Shown here in pieces: positions 16,601-25,437 of a stretch of DNA of 45,422 nt (positions are counted from its first letter, which is position 1; each line of letters starts with the position of its first letter). Both the position numbers and the translations under genes were made by a program. The DNA lies in NCBI GenBank assembly GCA_013202975.1, contig JABMQY010000011.1:1-45422 (forward strand), given 5' to 3'. The notes under the pieces were generated by a model. That model was not told where the DNA came from. It saw nothing but the letters and a program-made list of their open reading frames with translations, and did no database searches. The DNA comes from Candidatus Saganbacteria bacterium. GTDB taxonomy: Bacteria > Margulisbacteria > WOR-1 > XYC2-FULL-46-14.

Positions 16601-17794
16601 ATGAAAGTAAAGTTTCAAGATAAAGAGATAAATATTAAGAAAATTGGGATCTTAACTGGCGGCGGGGATTGTGCGGGTCATAATGCCGTAATCTATGGTT
16701 TGCTAAAAAGAATAAATCAGGCCAATCAAAATTTGCCTGGCGGCGAAAAGATGGAGCTTATCGGCTTAAAAGAAGGTTGGAAGGCTCTCACCAAAGATAA
16801 GGATAATTCAGTTGAACTAAAAACCGAAGATTTAAAGGATAGCTTTAAGGTTTGCGGTACAATTATCAAATCTTCCCGTACTAACCTATTTTCTAATGCT
16901 AATCTTGAGAAGAAAGCTCCGGAAAAAGCCATGGAGAACCTGAAAAGAATGAAGATTGACTGTTTAATCGTTCTTGGCGGGGATGATACACTTGGCGCTG
17001 CCGGTAGAATGGGAAAACAGTTCACCTTCCCGATGCTTGGAGCCCCCAAAACAATGGATAACGATGTTTTTGGGACCGAGTGCACCTATGGGTTTGAATC
17101 TGCTGTAGTTGAATCTGTCCATTTTATTGAAAATATTATGACCACTGCACGCTCTCATAACCGCTGTTTTGTTATTGAGCTTATGGGGCGTCACGCCGGC
17201 TGGGTTGCATTACATGCCGGAATTGCCGGCGGAGCTGACATTGTCCTTCTTCCGGAAGAGACCGTTGATGTAAAAAAGGTAATTAAGCAGGTAGAAAAAG
17301 CGATGGCCTATCAGAAATATTGTGTAGTTGTTGTTTCAGAGGGTGCCCGTCTGTTTGATAAGCGCTATCCAAAAGAGGTCAGCGACAGCAATGAAGAGCT
17401 GTTGGATAAAGTATTGTCAGATAAGAAGTATGCGCTGGTCAAAGCACGGCATTTGCTTCCCAAAAAGCTGGATTCGTTTGGCAACGAACAGCTTGGGGGC
17501 ATGGGCGAATATGTTTTTGCTTTGCTTGAGAAAAATACCGAGAATATTGAATTTCGTCTGCAAAACTGCGGACACGCTATTCGCGGCGGCGTAGCACATA
17601 TTGCTGACAGGCTGCTTGGTCTCCGGTTTGGTGACGCCCTTTTCCAATTTATTAAAGAAGGAAAGTTTGGCGTTTATCCCGGGATTGAAGCAGATAATAT
17701 AGTCGCTAATAATCTGGTAGATGTTAAGGGCGGCAAATTTATTCCGCAAGATAATCAGCTCTTTGCCATGCGCAACGCGGTTGATTTTTATTGA
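16601..17794 (+). CDS. pfp: Phosphofructokinase of the pyrophosphate-dependent type
   Basis: A 397-residue phosphofructokinase-family protein. The two residues that separate PPi-using from ATP-using enzymes are both of the PPi type. GGDD (126-129) replaces GGDG, and PKTMDND (149-155) has Lys where ATP enzymes have Gly. It should therefore interconvert fructose 6-phosphate and fructose 1,6-bisphosphate reversibly with pyrophosphate. Other landmarks are GILTGGGDCAGHN (16-28) and ELMGRHAGW. Cotranscription with fba is evident from the three-base gap. The stop abuts, base to base, the stop of the convergent radical SAM gene. An ATP-type paralogue lies at 24300-25280. Cofactor use is predicted and not demonstrated. 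Confidence 0.9.
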   Translation: MKVKFQDKEINIKKIGILTGGGDCAGHNAVIYGLLKRINQANQNLPGGEKMELIGLKEGWKALTKDKDNSVELKTEDLKDSFKVCGTIIKSSRTNLFSNANLEKKAPEKAMENLKRMKIDCLIVLGGDDTLGAAGRMGKQFTFPMLGAPKTMDNDVFGTECTYGFESAVVESVHFIENIMTTARSHNRCFVIELMGRHAGWVALHAGIAGGADIVLLPEETVDVKKVIKQVEKAMAYQKYCVVVVSEGARLFDKRYPKEVSDSNEELLDKVLSDKKYALVKARHLLPKKLDSFGNEQLGGMGEYVFALLEKNTENIEFRLQNCGHAIRGGVAHIADRLLGLRFGDALFQFIKEGKFGVYPGIEADNIVANNLVDVKGGKFIPQDNQLFAMRNAVDFY

Positions 17795-19159
17795 TCAAAT
17801 CCCGTAAGCCATATGTTGGCAAAATTCCTTAAATGAACGCTTAACCCCTAACTCTCTTCGAGCAAGGTCATAAAGCATTAAAATGTTTTCGGCTTTATTC
17901 CCTGGCATATTTATTATCTCAATCCGGTTTTCTCTTATAAAATTATATATGGGAGTTAAAAGCAGCCTCTTTGCGTTTTCAAAACCAATTTCCCTCCCTA
18001 ATTTAATATAAGTGTGTTTAATCAATCCAAAAATTACTTGAATATTCTCTTTCATGTGGGAAGCAATACTCTCCGGAGGAGTGTGCCACGCATGGTATTC
18101 TAATCTTCCGCTCCTAATGAAAAAATTAACAACCGATAAGGGGAAATCATATCCGGTTAGAACTTTATTGACATATTCAAGGGCAAATCGTATTACTAAC
18201 TCTTCTGCCTCTTTTCCAAAAGCCTCTAAAACTGCTTTTTTGCTAACATCAAGCACCCAATTTGTGTTTTTGTCTAAATCGGTTAACGCTGAAACTACAT
18301 CATCAAGCCCGTAATCTTTTCGGCTAAAACCCCTGGCAAAGATCTCGGTAAGACTCTCTTGCCTGAGATCTCCAAGAATGCTTAATGGGTGCGGATTTTG
18401 CATAAAAGCAGCATGGACATTATTAATTACCAACCCTTGAGTATTAATAAATACCCCTATGTCTGAGAGTCTTTGGTTATGGTCAAAAAGATCCTGGACT
18501 CTCAAGAAAATAGTATCTTCATCCGGAAGATTTTGGGCTTTATTTTGCGCCTGCACAGTATTTGCATGTACCAGTCCTGCTCTGTCCATCCGGTCAAATA
18601 TATCAAGGTCAATTCCAAGATCAATTGCAATCTTTCTTGCCAGAAAACTGTTTCTGCGGATAGAATCCTTTGGGAAACGCATATTTATCTCCAGCCCAAA
18701 TCCAAATACTTGTGCAGCCGTATAGGTAAGATTAAAAAGATCTTTTATATTTATCCCCTCTTTTGATAAAGATTTTGCATGGTAGTGGTCAATCGATAAA
18801 ACAAATGTTGTATTTGCTGGAAACTCAGAGAAATATGATCTAATCCCAGTCTTTTCTCTTGGAAAAAGAGCTCCACTGGTATTGATCAGGCACTGCCCCA
18901 CTCTCTTAGCAGAATAATGCAGAAGATCCATGAATTCTTGGGTATTTCCCATATAAAGAAAGGGTTCTCCAAGAGAGTAATAGAGCTGTGGCAAACCTGT
19001 GAGTTGATCAACTGCCTGTCTGGCAATATCAGGATCCATGTCTCTAGGTTGCACTTGCTTTGGATTAAAACAATGCTTACAAGATAGATTGCATCTTGAA
19101 GTAACCAAAAGGGTGGCTTTTTGTCTTCCTAATCCATTTAATATTCCTGCAGCATTCAT
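17795..19159 (-). CDS. Radical SAM protein of unknown specificity
   Basis: A 454-residue protein. Residues 17-33 (LLVTSRCNLSCKHCFNP) contain the canonical C-x3-C-x2-C (C23, C27, C30) that binds a 4Fe-4S cluster. YYSLGEPFLY corresponds to the SAM-binding GGEP-like strand, and INTSGALFP follows. The C-terminal 150 residues are helical without a recognised auxiliary-cluster motif, so a SPASM domain is not supported. The substrate is unknown. A sigma-28-like promoter (site H) ends about four bases before the ATG, with no Shine-Dalgarno sequence. It is divergent from the methyltransferase-like gene at 19258, which has the same promoter type, so the two could act on a common product. Confidence 0.75.
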   Translation of the reverse strand: MNAAGILNGLGRQKATLLVTSRCNLSCKHCFNPKQVQPRDMDPDIARQAVDQLTGLPQLYYSLGEPFLYMGNTQEFMDLLHYSAKRVGQCLINTSGALFPREKTGIRSYFSEFPANTTFVLSIDHYHAKSLSKEGINIKDLFNLTYTAAQVFGFGLEINMRFPKDSIRRNSFLARKIAIDLGIDLDIFDRMDRAGLVHANTVQAQNKAQNLPDEDTIFLRVQDLFDHNQRLSDIGVFINTQGLVINNVHAAFMQNPHPLSILGDLRQESLTEIFARGFSRKDYGLDDVVSALTDLDKNTNWVLDVSKKAVLEAFGKEAEELVIRFALEYVNKVLTGYDFPLSVVNFFIRSGRLEYHAWHTPPESIASHMKENIQVIFGLIKHTYIKLGREIGFENAKRLLLTPIYNFIRENRIEIINMPGNKAENILMLYDLARRELGVKRSFKEFCQHMAYGI

Positions 19160-19163
19160 AGGT

Positions 19164-19193
19164 ATATTTCTTATAGATAATCAAAAAATTTCA
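19164..19193 (-). promoter_or_regulatory. Sigma-28-like promoter (site H)
   Basis: On the minus strand ACCTGAAATTTT, then AGAAATATACC, with 20 bases between the TG (19193-19192) and the first base of the -10 box. The box starts AG rather than CG. It lies immediately before the ATG of the radical SAM gene. Confidence 0.6.
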
Positions 19194-19220
19194 GGTGATT
19201 TTGGTTAAATTAATTTTACC

Positions 19221-19250
19221 TGCAATTTTTGATCTAATTTAACGATATAT
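19221..19250 (+). promoter_or_regulatory. Sigma-28-like promoter (site B)
   Basis: ACCTGCAATTTT, then CGATATATATATAGG, with 20 bases between TG (19221) and CG (19243). It is nearly identical in layout to site A. The ATG of the 19258 gene overlaps the end of this conserved block. Confidence 0.7.
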
Positions 19251-19257
19251 ATATAGG

Positions 19258-20358
19258 ATGAAAATAGCAAGTAAAGCACCTATGTTTCATAAATTAGTAT
19301 TGCAAAGAGAGCAAGCAGGCCATCTATTGCCGATTCCTATGCAAACATCAATTGTTAGAGCTCCAAACCTAGATATCGAAGCTGCAGAGAGATATGCATT
19401 AATGCATGACGAAAAACCACGCATCGGGAGATATGAAGTTGATCGAGGACTACTTGAGTCATCAATGTTTTCCTCCTTTAGCCGTTTTGGTTCTATTGCT
19501 TCACATATTAGCTGGCGATTAGAGCGAGATAAAACTCCATTAAAGATTCTCACAATTGGTCCTGGACAGGGATTTATGGAGCGTGAAATAAAGGATCTCT
19601 TTGGCGAGAGAATTACAATTGATACCTTTTCGCTAACCTATGGTTTTGATCCTGCGAATCTCTCGTCAGTTCGTTATAGATATCAGGGGAATATTGAATA
19701 TAATAAACTGCCTCAGGGATATGATATTGTCCTCTCTATTTGCGGAACCCATGTTGCCTCTGACCAGATGTTTGTTATGCAGCAGATCTTTAACTCTCTA
19801 AATATGAATGGGGAAGCTTATTTTATTGTTGATCAACCGCATTTGCCGCCTGGGATGGAACGTGATGGGCCGGGAGATAATCATTATCGATTTAGAAAAC
19901 TAGCAAATGGAGGAATAGATTATCCATGCTACATTTGGGAATTGAAAGATCGCGGCCTTTTTTTAGCTCTACGAACTACACTAAATATTTCTGACATTGG
20001 GGTGGCAGTTTATCTTGAAAGAGGAACAGGTGATGATATTGAGATAAGAAGTTTAATTGATGAAGTTATTGAAAAGCCTCACCCGGAACGTTCTTCTTTA
20101 AAATTTCAAATAACACGGGGTGGAAAATGGTTTTCAGATTTCTATGCTCACAAAGCGGCAATAAAGAGCTTTATTAATAGCTGGCTTAAAGAGAAGGGGT
20201 ATACTCTAGAATCCCGAACTGATGAGGTACTTGAACATCTATTTGAATGTGCTAAGGACGAGTGTATGTACAGCCTTAAGCCAATTGAAAACAAGTTTGA
20301 GGACCTGCTACTGCTTCACAACCTTGAGGGCATAATTGAGAGTGTTATTGATTGGTAA
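19258..20358 (+). CDS. Class I SAM-dependent methyltransferase-like protein
   Basis: A 366-residue protein. LKILTIGPGQGFMERE (95-110) resembles methyltransferase motif I with its glycine-rich SAM loop. LPQGYDIVLSICGTH and NMNGEAYFIVD read like the motif IV and post-motif strands. The 90-residue N-terminal region and the 150-residue C-terminal helical region are not recognised. The substrate is unknown. The ATG is about seven bases from a sigma-28-like -10 box (site B), with no separate Shine-Dalgarno sequence. It is divergent from the radical SAM gene and its promoter pairs with site H within a 98-base intergenic region, which suggests co-regulation. Confidence 0.65.
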   Translation: MKIASKAPMFHKLVLQREQAGHLLPIPMQTSIVRAPNLDIEAAERYALMHDEKPRIGRYEVDRGLLESSMFSSFSRFGSIASHISWRLERDKTPLKILTIGPGQGFMEREIKDLFGERITIDTFSLTYGFDPANLSSVRYRYQGNIEYNKLPQGYDIVLSICGTHVASDQMFVMQQIFNSLNMNGEAYFIVDQPHLPPGMERDGPGDNHYRFRKLANGGIDYPCYIWELKDRGLFLALRTTLNISDIGVAVYLERGTGDDIEIRSLIDEVIEKPHPERSSLKFQITRGGKWFSDFYAHKAAIKSFINSWLKEKGYTLESRTDEVLEHLFECAKDECMYSLKPIENKFEDLLLLHNLEGIIESVIDW

Positions 20359-20464
20359 GGAAAAAAATCCTGTTAGATATGGTGTAAATCCCCTTCCCTA
20401 GGTAATAACCAGCTATGGCCATTCCAATTAGCCCAAGATAGCCGGCTTTATCGTATACTTCATG
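20345..20464 (-). other. In-frame 39-codon extension after the stop of the EF-hand/HEAT gene
   Basis: Reading the minus strand in the frame of the 20465-23050 gene past its TAA gives 39 sense codons before the next stop. They include AGYLGLIGMAIAGYYLGKGI, a clear membrane-helix sequence followed by polar residues. It could be a lost or readthrough C-terminal membrane anchor, or a remnant. No start codon with a ribosome-binding site is evident for it. It overlaps the 3' end of the convergent methyltransferase-like gene by 14 bases. Confidence 0.45.
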
Positions 20465-23050
20465 TTACTTTTTTGAATAAACTAGTGCTACATCTTTTAG
20501 AGAAACTGATGCATAATGATCACCCTGCCAGACTTCTGCACGCAATACTTCAGGAACTTTACGGCACGGAAGAAAAACAGTTTTTTGTCCGCTATGCCTA
20601 AAAGCCACAGTAGATTTACTGCCATTTTTTAATGATATCTTTCCAAAGGCAGTTTTATGATTGGTATTTGCGCCATACACATAGCCATAGGAAACAAAAA
20701 TGCCAATAAGTTTAGTCTGTTTGGAAATATTTTTGGGTTGTTTTATTTCTATTTCTAGAGGATCATGAAGTGCCGAACCGTCTCCTCCATAATCTTTTGA
20801 TTGCGCCACATCACGCCAAGAAGGAGAATTATCTATAACCACTATTGTCTTAAAATCGCTTAAAGAATATTTTGTTCTTATGATAAAGTGACATAGTTTA
20901 TTCCTGGTTGCAGCCTCATAATCATAAGTCAGGAGGTTATTCCAAATCCATCTTTTTGTTTTGGGAGAAAAGGACTTCATTGACCCCTCTAATTCCGATA
21001 AAGCATCTAGCTTGATCAATGCCTTCACAATTTCTTCTTTGATGCTCCTCTTAAATTCTCTTTTTAACCTTGCAATAAGATGAGGAACTGCCCTTTTATC
21101 CCCGTTTTTCCTCAAATATTCTGCCGCAGCAAATCGGACTTGATGGAACCTGTGATTTAATAATTTAGACTTATCACTGGATATCATTAATATTGTTCCT
21201 GCAGCTGCGCTTGGGGAATAATCATATTTGGGTTTTGTTTTCCATTTCCAATTAGATGCTACAATTGCTTCAAGGGCGCGGATTATTTTGGGGTGCCTTA
21301 CTTTCAATCCCTTTAAAATATCTAAGCTATCATAAATACTGTTTCCATCCCTAAGTATCTTTAATACATACTTAGAATCCCCAAGCCTTAGCATGGAATT
21401 CATTATGCTTGCCTTTTCATTCTTATACTTTTCTACCTTATAAGCATTATAAAGAGCAGGAATGGCTGGGATGGCAAGAGGTCTTCCAATCCTAGCCAAG
21501 GAGTTAGCGGCAGCTACCCTGGTTTCGCTCCACTTATCTTTTAATGCTTTATTCAGAAGTGAAACGACAAGGGGACTTTTATTTTTACCCAATATTTCAA
21601 CTGTTCTATATGACATAAGACCATTTTTAAGGTTTTCTTCCAGTGCAGAAATAGCTGAGGGAGATGCTATCGCTGCCAGTATATTTGCTGCTTTAGTTCT
21701 AATAGGGTGTTCATAAAGATATCCTTTCCCCCTTGAAAGTAATAATGATAACAAAGGTACTTCTGCCGGCCCAATTTTAGCCGCTTTTTCCAATTGGTTT
21801 TCAGATAAGCAGACAAGTAATTTTAATTTATTAATATTTTTGCGATCACTAAAAACTTTCTTTTTAAGTAAAATCTTAGCCATTGATCCCAAATTACCAA
21901 TTACCGGATCTTTTTTGATGGATTCCATTAAGGCAGAGCCGAATGACTCTTCTGTTTGCCCTGCTAAATATGAATACTCTTTTTTATTTGTTAGAGCATA
22001 GGATAAAATGATTTTATTCTCATCATCGCTAGAGGTTTTTTGTTGATCTAAACCTTTTGCTGCCCACGAACTAATATAAATTCTTTTATCATTTAAAAGA
22101 TATTTCAAAACTTTGACAAAGTTTTTTTTGCCAATATCTACTTCAAGTAAATAGAATGTGTATGCCCCATAAACTCCATTGCTTCCTTTTTCTTTTTTAT
22201 TTGATCCATGCTGCAACATATTATTGAAGATAGTGAGTATTTTTTTCTCTTCATTTTCAGTCTTATACGTCTTATAAGCCAGTGCCGTTATAATAGCGGC
22301 AATTTTATGATTACAATTATTCGCAATTATTGGAATGTTAGAAATAACCGAAAAATATTTTTTACCAAATATACCCCTAAAAAGTAATAATAATTTACCC
22401 CTAGAGCTCCCTCTTGATTTTATGAATTTCCTTGCGAGAATGTTTTTTAATAAATCAATAGAACTACTCAGTTTTGATCTATTTATCAATTGTCCAACAA
22501 TTGGAAGAAGAGGATGTATTCCTTTATGGTTTTCTGAGCACCTAGACAAAAAATTCACAAAATAGCGAACAATTTCTTTGTTTTTCTTGTTGATACCTAT
22601 TAGAAAGACGTTAACGAGAAACATAGCCAATAAACCTTTTGATGGTTTTAAATATCCGGTTACTTTATCGAGAAAGCTCTTTATATTCTTAAATTCCTTA
22701 CCTGACAGATTATTCAATTCTGAATTCAGAAAAGCTTCTGAAGCCATTAACTGCGATTTTTTGTAATGGTAAATCCAGGCTTCCCTCTCATCAATCTTTT
22801 TGTCTTTATTTATATCTGCCGAATGCCACTTATTGGCATCTCCATATCCTTCTTGTGTTCCGGGAGGCAGCTTGTCCAACCAGCTCTTCTTTTTTGCTTC
22901 AATCACACCATTTCTATTTCTGTCATTAAATCCTAAGTGCTTATAGAGCCTTTGTTTTGAGCTGAAAAAATCAAGCCCTAATTTTTCGCGCTTACTACAT
23001 CCTTTCGCCCCCGAACTGCCGCCAAATAGTAATTCTGTCAAAGTGCTCAT
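20465..23050 (-). CDS. EF-hand plus HEAT-repeat protein of unknown function
   Basis: An 861-residue protein. Near the N-terminus are two calcium-loop-like segments, DRNRNGVIEAKK and DINKDKKIDERE, spaced like a pair of EF-hands. From about residue 450 to 690 there are HEAT-like repeats (SPSAISALEENLKNG, RVAAANSLARIGRPLAIPAI, DKRAVPHLIARLKRE). The last 120 residues are strand-rich. I see no signal peptide. I take the ATG at 23050, because GGAGGG lies eight bases upstream, and not the GTG three codons earlier that overlaps this ribosome-binding site. Function is unknown. The EF-hand start and promoter type are shared with the 39148-40488 gene. Confidence 0.7.
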   Translation of the reverse strand: MSTLTELLFGGSSGAKGCSKREKLGLDFFSSKQRLYKHLGFNDRNRNGVIEAKKKSWLDKLPPGTQEGYGDANKWHSADINKDKKIDEREAWIYHYKKSQLMASEAFLNSELNNLSGKEFKNIKSFLDKVTGYLKPSKGLLAMFLVNVFLIGINKKNKEIVRYFVNFLSRCSENHKGIHPLLPIVGQLINRSKLSSSIDLLKNILARKFIKSRGSSRGKLLLLFRGIFGKKYFSVISNIPIIANNCNHKIAAIITALAYKTYKTENEEKKILTIFNNMLQHGSNKKEKGSNGVYGAYTFYLLEVDIGKKNFVKVLKYLLNDKRIYISSWAAKGLDQQKTSSDDENKIILSYALTNKKEYSYLAGQTEESFGSALMESIKKDPVIGNLGSMAKILLKKKVFSDRKNINKLKLLVCLSENQLEKAAKIGPAEVPLLSLLLSRGKGYLYEHPIRTKAANILAAIASPSAISALEENLKNGLMSYRTVEILGKNKSPLVVSLLNKALKDKWSETRVAAANSLARIGRPLAIPAIPALYNAYKVEKYKNEKASIMNSMLRLGDSKYVLKILRDGNSIYDSLDILKGLKVRHPKIIRALEAIVASNWKWKTKPKYDYSPSAAAGTILMISSDKSKLLNHRFHQVRFAAAEYLRKNGDKRAVPHLIARLKREFKRSIKEEIVKALIKLDALSELEGSMKSFSPKTKRWIWNNLLTYDYEAATRNKLCHFIIRTKYSLSDFKTIVVIDNSPSWRDVAQSKDYGGDGSALHDPLEIEIKQPKNISKQTKLIGIFVSYGYVYGANTNHKTAFGKISLKNGSKSTVAFRHSGQKTVFLPCRKVPEVLRAEVWQGDHYASVSLKDVALVYSKK

Positions 23051-23076
23051 ATCAATCACCCTCCTTTTTCTTATTT

Positions 23077-23106
23077 AATTGTCGCACAGTAATGGATTAT
23101 GTTTCA
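23077..23106 (-). promoter_or_regulatory. Weak sigma-28-like promoter (site I)
   Basis: On the minus strand TGAAACATA, then CGACAATTAAAT, with 20 bases between TG and CG. The -35 part matches only TGAAA. It lies upstream of the EF-hand/HEAT gene. Confidence 0.4.
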
Positions 23107-23166
23107 TTTGTACTTTTAGCTAAAATTTGGTCTTTTAGAATTCAGCATAAATATCAGGAATAATTG

Positions 23167-23179
23167 TGTTAACTTAACA
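23167..23179. promoter_or_regulatory. Possible operator palindrome
   Basis: TGTTAACTTAACA is a perfect 13-base palindrome, midway between the divergent EF-hand/HEAT and LacI-type genes. LacI-family operators are palindromes of similar size, but no second copy was found to support it. Confidence 0.25.
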
Positions 23180-23230
23180 ATAATAGCCCAAAAGTAAATA
23201 AAATTTAACCTGAAAAGATATAAAATTAGG

Positions 23231-23260
23231 TGAAATTTTAGGTAAATACGTGCGATAATA
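23231..23260 (+). promoter_or_regulatory. Sigma-28-like promoter (site E) of the LacI-type gene
   Basis: GGTGAAATTTTA, then CGATAATAATGAGG, with 20 bases between TG (23231) and CG (23253). The start codon at 23279 follows with the ribosome-binding site GGGAGGA. Confidence 0.65.
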
Positions 23261-23278
23261 ATGAGGGAGGACTTACTT

Positions 23279-24307
23279 ATGTCAAAAAGACGAAAAAAGG
23301 TGAATATAAAAGACGTTGCCAGGGCCCTAAATATTTCTTATGCTACCGTATCGCAGGCCCTAAACCATCCGCGCGAGGTAAATAGAAAAACAGTGCAATC
23401 AGTTATTGAAAAATGCAGGGAACTGGAATATCACAAGAACATCCCGAGAAAAAAGAGAAAGGGGGTGATCGGAGTCATTGCTCAGGACATTTATAATCTT
23501 GTTTTGGGTGAATATTATACCCACGTTTTGGTCGGTGTTTTAGAAGAGGTGCAAAAGCTTAATATAAGACTTGAGGTTGAGTTCCTTTCCGAAGGAAACT
23601 CGCCTTTAATGATCTCAAAGAATTCAGTTGACGGCGTCCTGCTCTTTGGCAAGATAAAAAAAGAGCTGGTCCAGCATTTAAGACAAAATGAGATCCCAAT
23701 GATTTTGGTCGGCCACCCTATTCCCCATATTGAGCTGCATACTGTAATGCCGGATGGCCGGGCCGGAATGTACTCTTTGACAAAACACCTATTGGATCTG
23801 GGTCACAGGAAGATTGCTCTGGTTTATTCCTCTCCATTGCGTGATTATATTACGGCAGATCGAATCGCCGGCTACCGCTGCGCCCTGACTGAATATCGAA
23901 TAAAATTAACCGATAAGTATCTGATTGAAGCAAACTGGTGTCATCCGGAATCATCTTATGAAGCTACTTGTAGTTTTTTAAAGCTAAATAAAGCTAATCG
24001 TCCGACAGCAATTATTTATATGAATGACACAATGGCATATCGGGCTTATTCTGCATTTACCGAAAGAAAAATAAGGATACCACAAGATATTTCTATTGCC
24101 GGATTTGATGATTTGGTCATTCCCAATTATATTGAACCGTTCAAACCGACGTTAACAACCGTGAAGGTTGATCAGGGGCTTTTGGGTAAAACCGCAGTTG
24201 ATTTGCTTTTAAATCTAACAGAAAAACCTTCAAAGATTTCTTTACGCTACACTTTGCCGGTAGAGCTAAAGATAAAAGGATCAACCGGACCGGTAAATGC
24301 TAAATAG
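23279..24307 (+). CDS. LacI-family transcriptional regulator
   Basis: A 342-residue regulator. Residues 8-50 (VNIKDVARALNISYATVSQA, then VNRKTVQSVIEKC) are the LacI helix-turn-helix and hinge-proximal helix. The rest is a periplasmic-binding-protein-like effector domain (GVIGVIAQDIYN, VDGVLLFGKI, ITADRIAGYRCAL, RPTAIIYMND, ISIAGFDD). The start is set by GGGAGGA seven bases before the ATG. An upstream in-frame ATG at 23261 overlaps the ribosome-binding site region. Its 3' end overlaps the convergent ATP-type phosphofructokinase gene by eight bases. A role in sugar-phosphate or carbon regulation is inferred from the neighbours. The effector is unknown. Confidence 0.85.
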   Translation: MSKRRKKVNIKDVARALNISYATVSQALNHPREVNRKTVQSVIEKCRELEYHKNIPRKKRKGVIGVIAQDIYNLVLGEYYTHVLVGVLEEVQKLNIRLEVEFLSEGNSPLMISKNSVDGVLLFGKIKKELVQHLRQNEIPMILVGHPIPHIELHTVMPDGRAGMYSLTKHLLDLGHRKIALVYSSPLRDYITADRIAGYRCALTEYRIKLTDKYLIEANWCHPESSYEATCSFLKLNKANRPTAIIYMNDTMAYRAYSAFTERKIRIPQDISIAGFDDLVIPNYIEPFKPTLTTVKVDQGLLGKTAVDLLLNLTEKPSKISLRYTLPVELKIKGSTGPVNAK

Positions 24308-25280
24308 AGAGCATCTCGGCTAATCTTAAATGATCAAGATCGGCCCTTTTCTTTTTCTTTAAAACTTCTTTAAAGGGGACAGCACAAATGTATTCAGACC
24401 GGGCAGCCATCATTACGCTTCCGCGGTGTGCAATAATGCTTTCAACCGCTTTGGCCCCCATTTTACAGGCGAGTTCTCTGGAAATTGCAGTTGGGGACCC
24501 GCCTCTTTGAATATGACCTAAGACACTGACCCGAACTTTGATCCTTTTTAATTTCTTTTGGAGTTTCTTCCCAAATTCTGCTCCGGATATTGCTCCCTCG
24601 GCAACAACAATAATAAAACTTGTTTTGCCCCTTTCTCTTCCCTCATTAATTTTATCGGCAATCTTGTTTATATTAAATTTAGCTTCAGGTATTATTATTT
24701 CCTCGGCGCCGCAAACTAAGCCGACTTCCAGAGCAAGGATCCCATGTTTTCTTCCCATAACTTCGATAACAAAAACCCGCTCGTGCGAAGCGGCTGTGTC
24801 TCTTATTTTATCAACTGCATCGAGGGCAGTATTAACTGCTGTATCAAATCCAATTGTATAGTCGGTACAGCTAATGTCGTTATCAATGCTGGCCGGAATA
24901 TGGACCATATGAAAATCGGTCTCTTTTGCCACAATATTGGCTGCAGCCAGGGATCCGTCCCCTCCAATTACAACCACCCCGTCGATGCCGTATTCATCTA
25001 AGTTTTTGTAAGCTACAGCCCTTAATTTTGGATCCCTAAATTCCGGACAGCGGTGGGTATGAAGGATCGTCCCGCCCCTATTGATTATTCCGCCGACCGA
25101 TTTTATATCCATTGGATTAATCTGTCCGGTTATCAAACCATGCCAGCCCTTGTGGATTCCATAGACTCGTAAGTTATGGAAAATTGCGGTTCTAACCACT
25201 GCGCGAATAGCGGTGTTCATTCCCGGCGCATCTCCTCCTGGTGTTAATACTCCGATTGCGTCTATTTTGTTTTTGCCCAT
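24300..25280 (-). CDS. pfkA: ATP-type 6-phosphofructokinase
   Basis: A 326-residue phosphofructokinase. GVLTPGGDAPGMN (10-22) is the nucleotide-binding start. GGDGS (106-110) has the Gly typical of ATP-dependent enzymes. PASIDND (129-135) holds the catalytic Asp, with Ala at the position that is Gly in ATP enzymes and Lys in PPi enzymes. VIEVMGRKHG and LGHIQRGGSPTA complete the active site. With the PPi-type enzyme at 16601 this gives the cell two phosphofructokinases. AAGGAG ten bases before the ATG sets the start. It is convergent with the LacI-type regulator (eight-base overlap). An extended -10 lies 37 bases upstream. Confidence 0.9.
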   Translation of the reverse strand: MGKNKIDAIGVLTPGGDAPGMNTAIRAVVRTAIFHNLRVYGIHKGWHGLITGQINPMDIKSVGGIINRGGTILHTHRCPEFRDPKLRAVAYKNLDEYGIDGVVVIGGDGSLAAANIVAKETDFHMVHIPASIDNDISCTDYTIGFDTAVNTALDAVDKIRDTAASHERVFVIEVMGRKHGILALEVGLVCGAEEIIIPEAKFNINKIADKINEGRERGKTSFIIVVAEGAISGAEFGKKLQKKLKRIKVRVSVLGHIQRGGSPTAISRELACKMGAKAVESIIAHRGSVMMAARSEYICAVPFKEVLKKKKRADLDHLRLAEMLSI

Positions 25281-25305
25281 TTGTGTATTCTCCTTATGTA
25301 TAATG

Positions 25306-25325
25306 TAATGTTGACATTATACCAG
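25306..25325 (-). promoter_or_regulatory. Extended -10 promoter and overlapping palindrome of pfkA
   Basis: On the minus strand TGGTATAAT is an extended -10 (25325-25317) with a poor -35. Directly overlapping its downstream side is the palindrome TAATGT-TG-ACATTA (25306-25319), a possible repressor site. A LacI-type regulator is encoded next door, but binding is speculative. Confidence 0.4.
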
Positions 25326-25351
25326 AAATTCCACAGAAATTAAAAATAGTG

Positions 25352-25383
25352 TGAAATTTTTAGTATAAACTGCACGATAAATA
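25352..25383 (+). promoter_or_regulatory. Sigma-28-like promoter (site C), first of a tandem pair
   Basis: AGTGTGAAATTTTT, then GCACGATAAATATATAG, with 21 bases between TG (25352) and CG (25375). It is 125 bases upstream of the phosphohexomutase gene. Confidence 0.6.
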
Positions 25384-25437
25384 TATAGAGGACTCGATAG
25401 AAGCCTAAGTCTCTTTTTTTTGTGGCTTTAAATAGTG

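Noticed and set aside
20359-20464. Independent small membrane-protein gene after the EF-hand/HEAT gene
   Set aside because: The hydrophobic frame has no start codon with a ribosome-binding site and is in phase with the upstream gene, so it is reported as an extension instead.
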